A stretch of 64,000 nucleotides of DNA from Bosea sp. 29B. GTDB lineage: Bacteria > Pseudomonadota > Alphaproteobacteria > Rhizobiales > Beijerinckiaceae. Positions 46,637 to 55,625 of this stretch are shown here, in pieces (positions within the stretch are counted from its first letter, which is position 1; every line of letters starts with the position of its first letter). The position numbers were made by a program, and so were the translations under genes. The notes beneath the pieces were generated by a model that was not told the DNA's origin, ran no database searches, and saw only the letters and a list, made by a program, of their open reading frames with translations. The stretch lies in NCBI RefSeq assembly GCF_902506165.1, contig NZ_LR733817.1, positions 1,162,255-1,226,254 of the forward strand, written 5' to 3'.

Positions 46637-47485
46637 CTATTTCAGCCCGCTCGTGACGAAGTTGCGGATGTAGAACTTCTGGAAGAGCAGGAACGGCACC
46701 AGCGCGACCAGGCCGGCGAGCGTGGTCGAGGAAAACAATCGCCCCCATTCCGTACCCTCAAGGCTGATATTGCGCGCGATCGCCACCTGCACGAGCGTGT
46801 GCTCCGGCGACGGCGCTGCCACCAGCGGCCAGAAGAACGCTTCGAACTGGTGCATGAACAGCATGATGCCGCCGGTCAGCACCACCGGCCAGGAGATCGG
46901 CAGCGCGATCTTCAGCCAGATATGCCCCCAGGAGGCACCATCGACCCGCGCCGCCTCGTAGAGCTCGCGCGGCAGGCCGGCGAAGAACTGGCGGAACATG
47001 AAGATGACGAAGCCGTTGGCGAGGTCGGGCAGGATCAGCGCGGCGTAGCTGTCGATCAGGCCGAGACTCTGCACGAGGATGTAGAGCGGGATGACGATCG
47101 CCTCGAACGGCATCATCGCCGCTGCAAGGACGAAGACGAAGATCACGTTCTTGAAGCGGAAATCGAACACCGCGAAGGCAAAGCCCGCGGCGGCATTGAT
47201 GACGACACCGACCACCATCGTCGTCAGCGCAACGAAGAGCGAATTGCCGACGGCACGGGGGAAGCCGGTGCCGATGAGCGAGGTATAATTCTCCAGCGTC
47301 AGCCGGTCGGGGATCAGCATGCTCCAACCGAGGCGGCTGCCATGGGCGAAGATATCAGCCGGCGGCCGCAGCGAGGAGACGACGAGCCAGATCAGCGGCA
47401 AGAGCAGCACGAGCGCGATCAGTGACATCGTGACGTAGCGGGCCGTGCCGAGCGCCAGCACGGTGGAGCGGCGATCGACGCTCAT
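46637..47485 (-). CDS. Sugar-type (CUT1) ABC permease, MalG-like
   Basis: A 282-residue inner-membrane permease with six helices. It has an N-terminal cytoplasmic segment, LPLIWLVVSSLRPPADIF, the MalG-type EAA loop ELYEAARVDGASWGHIW, and the C-terminal FQKFYIRNFVTSGLK. Its start overlaps the stop of the MalF-like gene (ATGA), so they are coupled. With its partner and the binding protein at 48442 it forms a CUT1-type importer. Context (two nucleoside hydrolases) suggests the cargo is a nucleoside or its ribose part. Confidence 0.9.
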   Translation of the reverse strand: MSVDRRSTVLALGTARYVTMSLIALVLLLPLIWLVVSSLRPPADIFAHGSRLGWSMLIPDRLTLENYTSLIGTGFPRAVGNSLFVALTTMVVGVVINAAAGFAFAVFDFRFKNVIFVFVLAAAMMPFEAIVIPLYILVQSLGLIDSYAALILPDLANGFVIFMFRQFFAGLPRELYEAARVDGASWGHIWLKIALPISWPVVLTGGIMLFMHQFEAFFWPLVAAPSPEHTLVQVAIARNISLEGTEWGRLFSSTTLAGLVALVPFLLFQKFYIRNFVTSGLK

Positions 47486-48435
47486 GCGTCGGCTCCTTCC
47501 TTGTCGCGGAACAGCCGGAGCTCGATCGCGGCGATCACGCCGATGATGACGAGGATGATCGTCGACAGCGCCAGCGAACGTCCCCAGTTGATGAAGGTGA
47601 AGGCGTTTTCGTAGGCGCGGAACATCAGCAGGTCGGTCGCGCCGTTCGGCCCGCCCTTGGTGATGATGTAGACCGGCGCGAAGAACAGGAAGTTGATCGC
47701 GGTGTCCGCCACGAAGACGAAGGCGAGCGGCCGGCGCATCTGCGGCAGGGTGATGTGGACGAGCTGGTGCCAGCGGCTGGCGCCGTCGATGCGGGCGGCC
47801 TCGTAGAGCTCGCCCGGAATGCGGTAGAGCCCGGCCAGCAGGAAGATCATCCAATAGCCGCAGCCCTTCCAGGTCGCGATGGCGATCATCGTGCCGAGCG
47901 CCTGATGCTCCGACAGGAAGAAGGGCTGGCGGCCGATGCCGATGCCCTCGAGGATGGCATTCACCGGTCCCAGATTGGAATCCAGCATGATGTTCCACAA
48001 CACGGCGGTAAGGCCGGTGGAGAGCGTCATCGGCAGAAAGAAGGCGGCACGGAAGAAGGTGACGCCCCTGCCCGGCGCCATCACCAGCAGCGCGTAGCAG
48101 AAGGCAATGGCGATCTGCAGCGGGTTGATGATGATGTTGAAGATCAGCGTGACCTTCAGCGAATTCCAGAAGCGCTCGTCGCCGAAGAGCTGCGCGAAAT
48201 TCGTCAGGCCGCCGAAGGAGGTCTCGCCGGCAAGGTTCTGGGTGAACAGGCTACCGCCAATGGCGATCACGATCGGCGTCAGCCGGAACAGGACGAGGAA
48301 GGCCAGCGCCGGCAAGAGGAAGGCGAGCAGCACCAGCGTGCGCGGCTGCATCGGATCGGCGGAGCGGCGACGCGCGGCACGCGGCGCCTCCGAAGCGGCG
48401 ACGGGGGCCAAGGCCCGGTCGGACAAGGCGGTCAT
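47482..48435 (-). CDS. Sugar-type (CUT1) ABC permease, MalF-like
   Basis: A 317-residue inner-membrane permease with six or seven helices. It shows LVLLAFLLPALAFLVLFRLT near the start, the MalF-type periplasmic loop and the EAA loop ELYEAARIDGASRWHQLVHI. The N-terminal tail is polar and basic. It pairs with the MalG-like protein and follows the binding protein gene after 6 bases in the operon. Confidence 0.9.
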   Translation of the reverse strand: MTALSDRALAPVAASEAPRAARRRSADPMQPRTLVLLAFLLPALAFLVLFRLTPIVIAIGGSLFTQNLAGETSFGGLTNFAQLFGDERFWNSLKVTLIFNIIINPLQIAIAFCYALLVMAPGRGVTFFRAAFFLPMTLSTGLTAVLWNIMLDSNLGPVNAILEGIGIGRQPFFLSEHQALGTMIAIATWKGCGYWMIFLLAGLYRIPGELYEAARIDGASRWHQLVHITLPQMRRPLAFVFVADTAINFLFFAPVYIITKGGPNGATDLLMFRAYENAFTFINWGRSLALSTIILVIIGVIAAIELRLFRDKEGADA

Positions 48436-48441
48436 CTCCAG

Positions 48442-49707
48442 TCAGCCGCGGTACTTGGCGAATTCGCGGTCGATGTCGCGGGCGGCCTTCTTCAGCCGCT
48501 GCTCGACATTGGCGCCGCCCTGGATCTCGCGGAAGGCGCCGCGCAGGATGTCCTCGTATTCGAGCCAGCCCGGCGTCGCCGGCCGCGGCACGGCGGTGTT
48601 CTCCATCTCGGAGCGGACGATGCGCCAGCCGGGCGTATCGAGCTCGGCGCCCATCGAATCCCAGACCGATTTCAGCACCGGCGGGTTCGGCCGCAGGCGC
48701 GCCTGCGCCTCGACATACTCAGGCTGCGCGAAGGCCTTGATGAAGGTCTCGGCCACGGCGCGCTGCTTGGTGCGCGGGTTCATGCCGATATGCCAGCTGC
48801 CGGTCGGCGTCACCGCCTTGCCGCCCTCGAAATAGGGCTGCGGCGCCACCGTCCAGTCGAGATCCTTGCGCGCCGAGATCGAGGCGAGGCTCGGCGTCGT
48901 CGCGAGATACATCGCAGCCCGGCCGGTCGCGAACATTTCGAGCGCGAGATTGGTGTCGAACACGCCGGTCGGCGTCACCTTATGCTTGTTGAACAGGTCG
49001 GCGTAGAACTGCATCGCGTCGATGAAGGGCTTGGAATCGACATAGCCCGTCGCGGTCAGCCCGTCCTCGCTCAGCACCTGCGCGCCCTTGGACTGCGGCA
49101 GCGTCAACGCCTGATAGGGCCGGTCGGCCATCTCGAAGACGAGGCCCCACTGGTTCTTGGCGGAGTCGGTCAGCTTCTTGGCGGCTTCGAGCGTCTGCTC
49201 CCAGGTCCAGCGCTTGGCGACATCGGGCTCGGGCAGGGCGACGCCGGCATCGGCGAAGTGCTTGCGGTTGAGGAACAGCACCATGCCGCTGCTGATATAG
49301 GGCAGCGTCATCAGCTTGCCCTTGTAGGTGCCCTGCGCAAGCGCCGCCTTGGTGTAGCGGCCAAGATCGTTGCCGAGGATGCCGTCCAGCTCGGCGAGAT
49401 GCTTGCGGATCGAATAGGAGGCGGTCAGCGGCCCATCGGCGAAGAAGATGTCGGGCAGCGGCGTGCGCGCCTGCAGGCGCACTTCCAGCGCCGGGAAGAG
49501 CTCGTTGAACGGGATGCGCTCGAGCTTCAGGCCGATCGTCGGGTTGTTCTTCATGAACATCTCGGCCATCGGCGTGATGTGGCTCTCCGGCCAACCGACC
49601 CAGATCACATTGAGCTCGGTCTTGGCCTGGGCGCGCAACAGTTGCGGCGCAGCGAGCAGGCCGCCGGCGGCTGTCATGCCCTTCAGAACGGTGCGGCGCG
49701 TCGTCAT
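48442..49707 (-). CDS. Sugar-type (CUT1) ABC binding protein
   Basis: A 421-residue periplasmic binding protein of SBP family 1. The signal has a Tat-like core (TTRRTVLKGMTAAGGLLAAP). The mature protein starts with ELNVIWVGWPESHITPMAE and has SGMVLFLNRKHFADAGV, WTWEQTLEAAKKLTD and GSWHIGMNPRTKQRA, as in UgpB/MalE-like proteins. The ATG at 49707 has an aggagg site upstream. Its position in an operon with nucleoside hydrolases suggests a nucleoside ligand, though family 1 proteins usually bind sugars or polyols. Confidence 0.9.
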   Translation of the reverse strand: MTTRRTVLKGMTAAGGLLAAPQLLRAQAKTELNVIWVGWPESHITPMAEMFMKNNPTIGLKLERIPFNELFPALEVRLQARTPLPDIFFADGPLTASYSIRKHLAELDGILGNDLGRYTKAALAQGTYKGKLMTLPYISSGMVLFLNRKHFADAGVALPEPDVAKRWTWEQTLEAAKKLTDSAKNQWGLVFEMADRPYQALTLPQSKGAQVLSEDGLTATGYVDSKPFIDAMQFYADLFNKHKVTPTGVFDTNLALEMFATGRAAMYLATTPSLASISARKDLDWTVAPQPYFEGGKAVTPTGSWHIGMNPRTKQRAVAETFIKAFAQPEYVEAQARLRPNPPVLKSVWDSMGAELDTPGWRIVRSEMENTAVPRPATPGWLEYEDILRGAFREIQGGANVEQRLKKAARDIDREFAKYRG

Positions 49708-49766
49708 CCAATCCTCCTGATCAGTCTTGTTGTTGCGGGCAGCAGGCCAGTCGAAACCGGGCGCTT

Positions 49767-50711
49767 TCAGCCGCGCCCATAGCTCGCGATCGTCTCGATC
49801 ACATGCCGGGTCGCGGCCGGCCCATCCATGCGGATGCCGGCCATGACGTTGGCGCGCGGCGGCTCCGGCTCGTCCGGGCGGCGCGTGACGTTGCGCTGGT
49901 CCGCCACGGTCATGCCGCGCAGCAGCGGGCTCGCCAGCTCGACCTGGATATGGAAGGGCTTGTGCTCGACGAGGTCCGGCCGGACGAAGGGCACGAAGGC
50001 GCTGGGATCGTGCATCGGCGAGATCGGCCTGCCGTAGCGGGCTTCGTTGCGGGTCAGGTAGAAATCGAGCATGCCGGCGACGGTCTCCGGCACCGCCCCA
50101 CCCGCCCGCCGCAGCAGCTCGACATGGCTGCGATCGAGGATCGCCTGGCGGGTGAAGTTGAGGCCAGCGAGATAGATCTCGGCATCGCAGGAGAAGACGG
50201 CCGCCGCCGCTTCCGGATCCTTCAGGATGTTCGCCTCGGCGTAAGGCGCGGCATTGCCGATATCGAGGCTGCCGCCCATGATGGTGATGCATTTCAGCCA
50301 GCGCGCCAGCCGCGGCTCGGTGCGCAGCGCCACTGCGACATTGGTCAGCGGGCCGATCGCGGCGAGCACGAGCTCACCTTCTGCCTTCTTCGCCTGTTCG
50401 ATGATCATCGTCACCGCATGCATGTCGACCGGCCGGCGCTTCGGCTCGGGCAGGTCGGCGCCGTCGAGGCCGCTGGCGCCATGGATCATCGACGGCGCGA
50501 AGCTGCCGACCAAAGGCGCGCCGATGCCGCCGGCGACGGGGATGTCGAGCCCGGCGAGTTCGCAAATCTTCAGCGCATTGCGCGTGGTGTTCTCGACGAT
50601 CGAGTTGCCGAACACAGTGGTCAGGCCGCGCAGCTCGAAATGCTTGGCGGCATAGAGGATGGCCATGGAATCGTCATGGCCGGGATCGCAGTCGATGAGC
50701 AGCGGGATCAT
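49767..50711 (-). CDS. Nucleoside hydrolase (IunH-like), first
   Basis: A 314-residue inosine-uridine preferring nucleoside hydrolase, which cuts the N-glycosidic bond to release base and ribose. The calcium-binding DCDPGHDD motif is at residues 7-14, and IHGASGLDGADLPEP, IMGGSLD and the C-terminal MHDPSAFVPF with its catalytic-site histidine complete the family pattern. Its start overlaps the stop of the second hydrolase by 4 bases. It sits directly before the binding-protein gene of the same operon. Confidence 0.92.
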   Translation of the reverse strand: MIPLLIDCDPGHDDSMAILYAAKHFELRGLTTVFGNSIVENTTRNALKICELAGLDIPVAGGIGAPLVGSFAPSMIHGASGLDGADLPEPKRRPVDMHAVTMIIEQAKKAEGELVLAAIGPLTNVAVALRTEPRLARWLKCITIMGGSLDIGNAAPYAEANILKDPEAAAAVFSCDAEIYLAGLNFTRQAILDRSHVELLRRAGGAVPETVAGMLDFYLTRNEARYGRPISPMHDPSAFVPFVRPDLVEHKPFHIQVELASPLLRGMTVADQRNVTRRPDEPEPPRANVMAGIRMDGPAATRHVIETIASYGRG

Positions 50712-51658
50712 GGCCGGTCATATCCGAGGATGGTGTCGATGACGGCATCGACGCAGGCCTCGCCATCGACGGCGACGGCGACATTGCAATTCGCCGGGCG
50801 GCTGGCGCCGGGCTGGTCGTGGTCGCGGCGCATCGGCCGGCTGTCGCAGGCTGTCATCCCTCGCAGCGGGCCTTCGCCGAGCTCGATATGGACCGGCAGC
50901 GCCTGGAAGGTGATCAGCCCCGGCTTGACCAGCGGGATAACGGCGCAGGGATCATGCATCGCCGCGGTCGGCGTGCCGTAGCGCTCCTGCATCTTGGCAA
51001 GGTAGAAGGCGAGCAGGTCGGCCATTGCCGAAGAAACCCGCCCGCCGCCCTGACGCAGCCTGGCGATATGGCGCTCGGCGATCCCCGCCTGGCGAGTGAC
51101 GTTGAGCCCGACCATGCTGAGTGGCACACCGGCATCGAAGACGATCGCCGCCGCCTCGGGATCGCAGACGATGTTGAACTCGGCATAGGGCGTGCGGTTG
51201 CCGCTGGTGGTCGAGCCGCCCATGATCGCGATCGACTTGAGCCAGCCGGCGAGCCGCGGCTCCAGCCGCAGCGCCAGCGCGACATTGCTGAGCGGACCGA
51301 TCGCGATCAGGCTGAGCTCGCCGGGTGCGGCCTTGGCGATCTCGATGATGAAATCGACGGCATGCCGGTTCAGCGGATCGTAGCCGGGTGCCGGCAGCTC
51401 CGCGCCGTCGATGCCGGTCGCGCCATGGACATAGGCGCCGTCGAGCGGCGGCTCGATCAAAGCGCGGTCGAGGCCGGGCACGACGGGCAGCTTCAGGCCC
51501 GCCAGCGTACAGATCGCTAGGGCGTTGCGGGTCGAGTTCTCCAGCGAGGAGTTGCCGGCGACGGTGGTCAGCCCGACCACGTCGAGATGCTTGGCGGCGT
51601 AGAGGATCGCCATCGCATCGTCATGCCCGGGATCGCAATCGATGATGTAGCGGGTCAT
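50708..51658 (-). CDS. Nucleoside hydrolase (IunH-like), second
   Basis: A 316-residue paralogue of the hydrolase at 49767. It has DCDPGHDD at residues 7-14, VHGATGIDGAELPAP, IMGGSTTSG and AMHDPCAVIPLV. It differs in several loops, so a different base preference (purine against pyrimidine) is possible. The start overlaps the stop of the LacI gene by 4 bases. Two adjacent hydrolases in one operon suggest that several nucleosides are used. Confidence 0.92.
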   Translation of the reverse strand: MTRYIIDCDPGHDDAMAILYAAKHLDVVGLTTVAGNSSLENSTRNALAICTLAGLKLPVVPGLDRALIEPPLDGAYVHGATGIDGAELPAPGYDPLNRHAVDFIIEIAKAAPGELSLIAIGPLSNVALALRLEPRLAGWLKSIAIMGGSTTSGNRTPYAEFNIVCDPEAAAIVFDAGVPLSMVGLNVTRQAGIAERHIARLRQGGGRVSSAMADLLAFYLAKMQERYGTPTAAMHDPCAVIPLVKPGLITFQALPVHIELGEGPLRGMTACDSRPMRRDHDQPGASRPANCNVAVAVDGEACVDAVIDTILGYDRP

Positions 51659-52680
51659 GCGGACCTTCCAGGGTTGGTTGCGGGCGTCACGGACAGGCGC
51701 TCGACCAGCACCGGCTCCAGCGCCAGCGTGGGCGGCAACGGCCGGCCATGGTCGAGCAGGCCGACCAGCAATTCGGCCGCCTTGACGCCGATGTCATAGG
51801 CCGGCTGGCGGATGGTGGTCAGCGGCGGCGAGGTGAAGGCGGCGATGTCGATGTCGTCATAGCCGATGACCGCAAGGTCCTCCGGCACGCGCAGGCCGCG
51901 CTGCTGCGCCGCGCACATCGCGCCGATGGCGACGAGATCGTTGAAGCAGAAGATCGCATCCGGCCGGTTCGCACCGCAGCGGTCGAGCAGCGCGGCCATC
52001 GCCGTATGGCCGCCGCCGACGGTAAGGTCGGACTCGATCATCAACGCCGTATCGAGCGGCCTGCCCGCCTCCCCCAGCGCCGCGGTGAAGCCGGCGAGGC
52101 GCTCCATGCTGCGCGGATGCTCGGCCGGGCCGGTGATGCAGCCGATGCGGGCAAAGCCTTTGCCCGCCAGATGCGCCCCGGCGAGCCGGCCGCCCAGCAG
52201 GGAATCGTCGTTGATCAGGCAGTCGACGCGCGGGATCGTCGTGTCGAGCGCGATGATCGGCACCGTCCTGATCTGCTCGAGGCGGCGGAAGAAGTCCGAG
52301 CTGGCATTGCTGGTCATCACCAGCAGCGCGTCGATGCGCTTCATCATCAGCGTGCGCAGATAGGCGGTGAGCTTCTGCGCGACATCGCCGGAATTGCACA
52401 GCATCAGGCTGTAGCCGCGATCGAAGCAGCCGGTCTCGACGCCACGGATCACCTCGGCGAAGAACGGGTTCGTCGAGCTGGTGACGATCATGCCGACGGT
52501 GTGGGTGCGGTTGCTCTTCAGCGCCCGCGCCACGCCGCTCGGCTGGTAGCCGAGCTGCTCGATCGTCGCCTGGACCTTCTCGATCGTACCCGGATTGACA
52601 TGACGCGTGCGGTTGACCGCATGGGACACCGTGGTCACCGAGACCCCGGCGGCGCGGGCGACGTCCTTGATCGTCACCAT
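51655..52680 (-). CDS. LacI family transcriptional regulator
   Basis: A 341-residue repressor. The N-terminal headpiece is VTIKDVARAAGVSVTTVSHA with the hinge helix SGVARALKSNR, followed by the periplasmic-binding-like domain (THTVGMIVTSSTNPFFAEVI, DAIFCFNDLVAIGAM, VIGYDDIDIAAF). It is the first gene of the nucleoside operon and overlaps the next gene by 4 bases. A 30-bp palindrome lies 146 bases upstream and is the likely operator. The effector would be a nucleoside, base or ribose. Confidence 0.92.
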   Translation of the reverse strand: MVTIKDVARAAGVSVTTVSHAVNRTRHVNPGTIEKVQATIEQLGYQPSGVARALKSNRTHTVGMIVTSSTNPFFAEVIRGVETGCFDRGYSLMLCNSGDVAQKLTAYLRTLMMKRIDALLVMTSNASSDFFRRLEQIRTVPIIALDTTIPRVDCLINDDSLLGGRLAGAHLAGKGFARIGCITGPAEHPRSMERLAGFTAALGEAGRPLDTALMIESDLTVGGGHTAMAALLDRCGANRPDAIFCFNDLVAIGAMCAAQQRGLRVPEDLAVIGYDDIDIAAFTSPPLTTIRQPAYDIGVKAAELLVGLLDHGRPLPPTLALEPVLVERLSVTPATNPGRSA

Positions 52681-52826
52681 CGGCTGCGCCCAGGGCTGGC
52701 AAGGATGCCGCGGCGGCGCAGCACGACTTTCACCATGGTGTGACGACACACGCTGGAAAACCGGCAATGGCGCGCCAACAGAGCCTCCCGCTGCGGCTCA
52801 ACGGCCGCTCTATGGGGAAGATAATC

Positions 52827-52856
52827 ATACAAAACGTTTGCGCAAACGTTTTGTAT
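52827..52856. promoter_or_regulatory. LacI operator (30-bp perfect palindrome)
   Basis: A 30-bp perfect palindrome with the core acgtttgcgcaaacgt, which has the central CG and the AAACGTTT-type arms of LacI-family operators. It lies upstream of the LacI gene, near an AT-rich promoter-like stretch. The remaining part of 52681-52950 shows nothing else clear. Confidence 0.8.
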
Positions 52857-52950
52857 CACTGGAAAGGCAAGGATTCGGCAACCTCCGCGTGCCGAACGCC
52901 CCTCGCCTCAAGCGATGATAATGATCAGGAGAGCGCCGGTACGCGCGATC

Positions 52951-53496
52951 TCAATCGTGCGCCTGCGCCTTCTCGTCGGCGACGATGTGATCGGCGAGAT
53001 GGAGAGCCTGCTTCGCCCCGCGGGCGAGCCGGCGCATGATGCCGCTCAGCATCTCGAAATCCGCGCGGTCGAGCGAGGCGAACAGCGCATCGTTCACCGG
53101 TCGCTGCAGTGCAGCCAGGCGCTCCAGCATCTCCGCACCTAGCGGCGTCACCGAGAGATTGACCCGGCGCTTGTCGCTGGCATGCGGCTGCTTGGCGACG
53201 AGCCCGCTCTTCACCAGCTTGTTCACTTCGATGGTGACGAAGGCGCCGCTGAGATGCAGCCGCTCGGCGACCTGCGCCACGCCGACCTCGCCGACGGCAG
53301 CGGCGCGGCTGATCGCGATCATGATCAGATATTGCGGCGGGGTCAGCCCGATATAGGCGGCGAAGCGTGCCCTCGCCTCCTCCAGCCGGCCGCCGAAGGC
53401 GAAGAAATCGTAGAGCAGGTCGCGGAAGCGCGTATCGCTGCCGCCATCCAGCAAATCCGGCTTCGCCACGGTCATGCGCCGGTTCTCGCTCGACAT
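52951..53496 (-). CDS. MarR family transcriptional regulator
   Basis: A 181-residue MarR-type regulator with helical ends and a winged helix in the middle (VGVAQVAERLHLSGAFVTIEVNKLVKSG, KQPHASDKRRVNLSVTPLG). MarR proteins usually respond to phenolic ligands. It is divergent from the flavin reductase gene with a 21-base palindrome between, so it likely controls the flavin monooxygenase operon and itself. Confidence 0.9.
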   Translation of the reverse strand: MSSENRRMTVAKPDLLDGGSDTRFRDLLYDFFAFGGRLEEARARFAAYIGLTPPQYLIMIAISRAAAVGEVGVAQVAERLHLSGAFVTIEVNKLVKSGLVAKQPHASDKRRVNLSVTPLGAEMLERLAALQRPVNDALFASLDRADFEMLSGIMRRLARGAKQALHLADHIVADEKAQAHD

Positions 53497-53532
53497 GGTT
53501 TGGTCGTCCTCAAGGGCTGTTGACTCACTCTA

Positions 53533-53553
53533 ATAGCTTTGTTACAAAGCTAT
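53533..53553. promoter_or_regulatory. MarR operator (9-bp arms, 3-base spacer)
   Basis: Arms atagctttg and caaagctat with the spacer tta, in the 101-base space between the divergent MarR and flavin reductase genes. AT-rich palindromes of this size are typical MarR sites. Confidence 0.7.
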
Positions 53554-53597
53554 CTTAACAAGGATACATCGCAAAAGCAACCGGAGAGGAGGGGACG

Positions 53598-54116
53598 ATG
53601 GACGCCAAGGCCTTCAGGCAATCCCTGGGCGAGTTCGCCACCGGCGTCGCGGTGATCACCGCGCAGGGCAGCGGCGAGGAGCTCATCGGCATGACCATGA
53701 GTTCGTTCAACTCCGTTTCGATCGATCCGCCGCTCGTCCTGTTCAGCGTCGACAGGCGGGCGAACAGCCTGCCGGCCATGCTTGAGGCCAAGGGCTTCGC
53801 GGTCAATGTGCTGGCGCGCGAGCAGGAGCACATATCCAACCGTTTCGCCCGGGCGCTCGGCGACAAATGGTCGGAGACCAGGCGCAGCGTCGGTCACGCC
53901 CAGGCACCGCTGATCACCGGATCGCTCGCCCATTTCGAGTGCGAGCCCTACGCCAATCACGACGGCGGCGACCATGTCATCTTCCTGGTGCGGGTGCTGC
54001 GCCACACCGTGCGCGCCGGCACTCCGGCGCCCTTGATCTTCTTCCGCGGCCGCTATCGCGACCTCGTCGACGAGACCCAGCGCGAGCCGTCCTGGCCGCT
54101 GCCCATCCACTACTGA
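53598..54116 (+). CDS. Flavin reductase of a two-component monooxygenase (HpaC-like)
   Basis: A 172-residue NAD(P)H:flavin reductase. The family start FRQSLGEFATGVAVITA, then GMTMSSFNSVSIDPPLVLFS, FAVNVLAREQ and the C-terminal FFRGRYRDL are all present. It would make reduced FAD for the oxygenase encoded next (26 bases later). HpaC-type reductases work with HpaB-type oxygenases on phenolic substrates. It is the first gene of the MarR-controlled operon. Confidence 0.9.
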   Translation: MDAKAFRQSLGEFATGVAVITAQGSGEELIGMTMSSFNSVSIDPPLVLFSVDRRANSLPAMLEAKGFAVNVLAREQEHISNRFARALGDKWSETRRSVGHAQAPLITGSLAHFECEPYANHDGGDHVIFLVRVLRHTVRAGTPAPLIFFRGRYRDLVDETQREPSWPLPIHY

Positions 54117-54141
54117 CAGTCAAAAGAGCGAGGAGAGACCC

Positions 54142-55605
54142 ATGACCAAGACCGGACAGCAGCATCTGGCCAGCCTGCGCGACGACCGCTCGATCTATAT
54201 CGACGGCGCCCGTGTCGAGGACGTCACCAGCCACCGCGCCTTCCGCAATGTCGCGCAGTCGGTCGCCGGCCTGTTCGACTTCGCCGGCGATGCCTCGCGC
54301 CGCGACCTCATGACCTTCGAGACCGAGACCGGCGGCCGCGCCAACCGGATCTGGCAGTTGCCGACCTCCTATGCCGACCTGGTCGAGCGCCGCCGGGCGC
54401 TGGAGGCCTGGACCGCGATCCATGGCGGCTTCCTCGGCCGCGCGCCCGACCATGTCGCCTCCTGCATCTCCGGCATGCGCATGGGCCTGCCGGTGTTCGA
54501 GGGCTACGATCCGGCCCGCGCCGCCGCGCTGGAAAGCTACTATCGCTACGCCCGCGACAACGACCTCTACCTGACCTATGTCATCATCAACCCGCAGGCC
54601 GATCGCTCCAAGAACGCGGCCGAGCAGGCCGACCCGTTCCTGACCGCCGGCGTCGTCGACCGCGACGCCGAGGGCATCACCATCCGCGGCGCCAAGATGC
54701 TGGCGACCGGCGGCGTCGTCGCCAACGAGGTCTTCGTCACCACGATCCAGCCGATGCAGCCGGGCGAGGAGCGCTATGCCGTCTCCTTCGCCATCCCGAT
54801 GAACACCAAGGGCCTGAAGATGCTCTCGCGCAAATCGTATGAGGCGCAGGCGGGCTCGATCTTCGACAACCCGCTGGCCAGCCGCTACGACGAGAACGAT
54901 GCGGTGCTGTTCTTCGACGATGTCAAGGTTCCGTGGGACCGGGTCTTCATCGATGGCAGCGTCGAGATGTGCCAGAAGCAGTTCCATGCGACCCCGGCGC
55001 ATGTCTACCAGAACTACCAGGCGATGATCCGCCTCAAGGTGAAGCTGCAGTTCCTGATGGGCATCGCCCATCGCACCACCCAGACCAACGGCATCACCCA
55101 GTTCCCGCAGGTGCGCGAGACCCTCGGCCAGCTCGCCGCCGAGGCGGCGATGGTCGACGCCTTCGTCAACGCCATGGAGGCCAAGGGCACGCAGGCCGGC
55201 CCCTACTTCGTGCCCGACCGGCACATGCTCTATTCGGCGCAGGTGCTGACCCAGCAGATGTATCCGAAGATCCTGAACTCGCTGCGCGAGCTCGCCGGCG
55301 GCGGCATGATCATGCTGCCCTCCTCGATCGCCGATTTCGCCAACCCCGAGATCGCAGCGATCATCGAGAAGACCCAGCAGTCGCCGGCCGCGAATTCGCA
55401 TGACCGGGTCAAGTTCTACAAGCTCGCCTGGGACGCGGTCGGCTCCGAGTTCGGCTCGCGCCACCACCAGTACGAGATGTTCTATGCCGGGGCGACCTTC
55501 GTGACCAAGGGCCACTCCTTCCGCACCTATGACTGGGGCAAGGCCGGCGGCATCGTCCAGTCGATGCTGGACTCCTACGACCTCGACACCAAATCAGCCG
55601 CCTGA
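54142..55605 (+). CDS. 4-Hydroxyphenylacetate 3-monooxygenase family oxygenase (HpaB-like)
   Basis: A 487-residue FAD-dependent aromatic hydroxylase component. It has RSIYIDGARVEDVTSHRAF at the start, YLTYVIINPQADRSK, GITIRGAKMLATGGVVANE and the substrate/FAD region MGIAHRTTQTNGITQFPQVR. The C-terminal ELAGGGMIMLPSSIADF and HSFRTYDWGK blocks are typical. The enzyme adds a hydroxyl next to a phenolic OH. True HpaB is about 520 residues, so the shorter form may use another phenol. The electron donor is the reductase encoded directly before. Confidence 0.88.
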   Translation: MTKTGQQHLASLRDDRSIYIDGARVEDVTSHRAFRNVAQSVAGLFDFAGDASRRDLMTFETETGGRANRIWQLPTSYADLVERRRALEAWTAIHGGFLGRAPDHVASCISGMRMGLPVFEGYDPARAAALESYYRYARDNDLYLTYVIINPQADRSKNAAEQADPFLTAGVVDRDAEGITIRGAKMLATGGVVANEVFVTTIQPMQPGEERYAVSFAIPMNTKGLKMLSRKSYEAQAGSIFDNPLASRYDENDAVLFFDDVKVPWDRVFIDGSVEMCQKQFHATPAHVYQNYQAMIRLKVKLQFLMGIAHRTTQTNGITQFPQVRETLGQLAAEAAMVDAFVNAMEAKGTQAGPYFVPDRHMLYSAQVLTQQMYPKILNSLRELAGGGMIMLPSSIADFANPEIAAIIEKTQQSPAANSHDRVKFYKLAWDAVGSEFGSRHHQYEMFYAGATFVTKGHSFRTYDWGKAGGIVQSMLDSYDLDTKSAA

Positions 55606-55625
55606 GCCGGCGAAAGGACAGCGTC

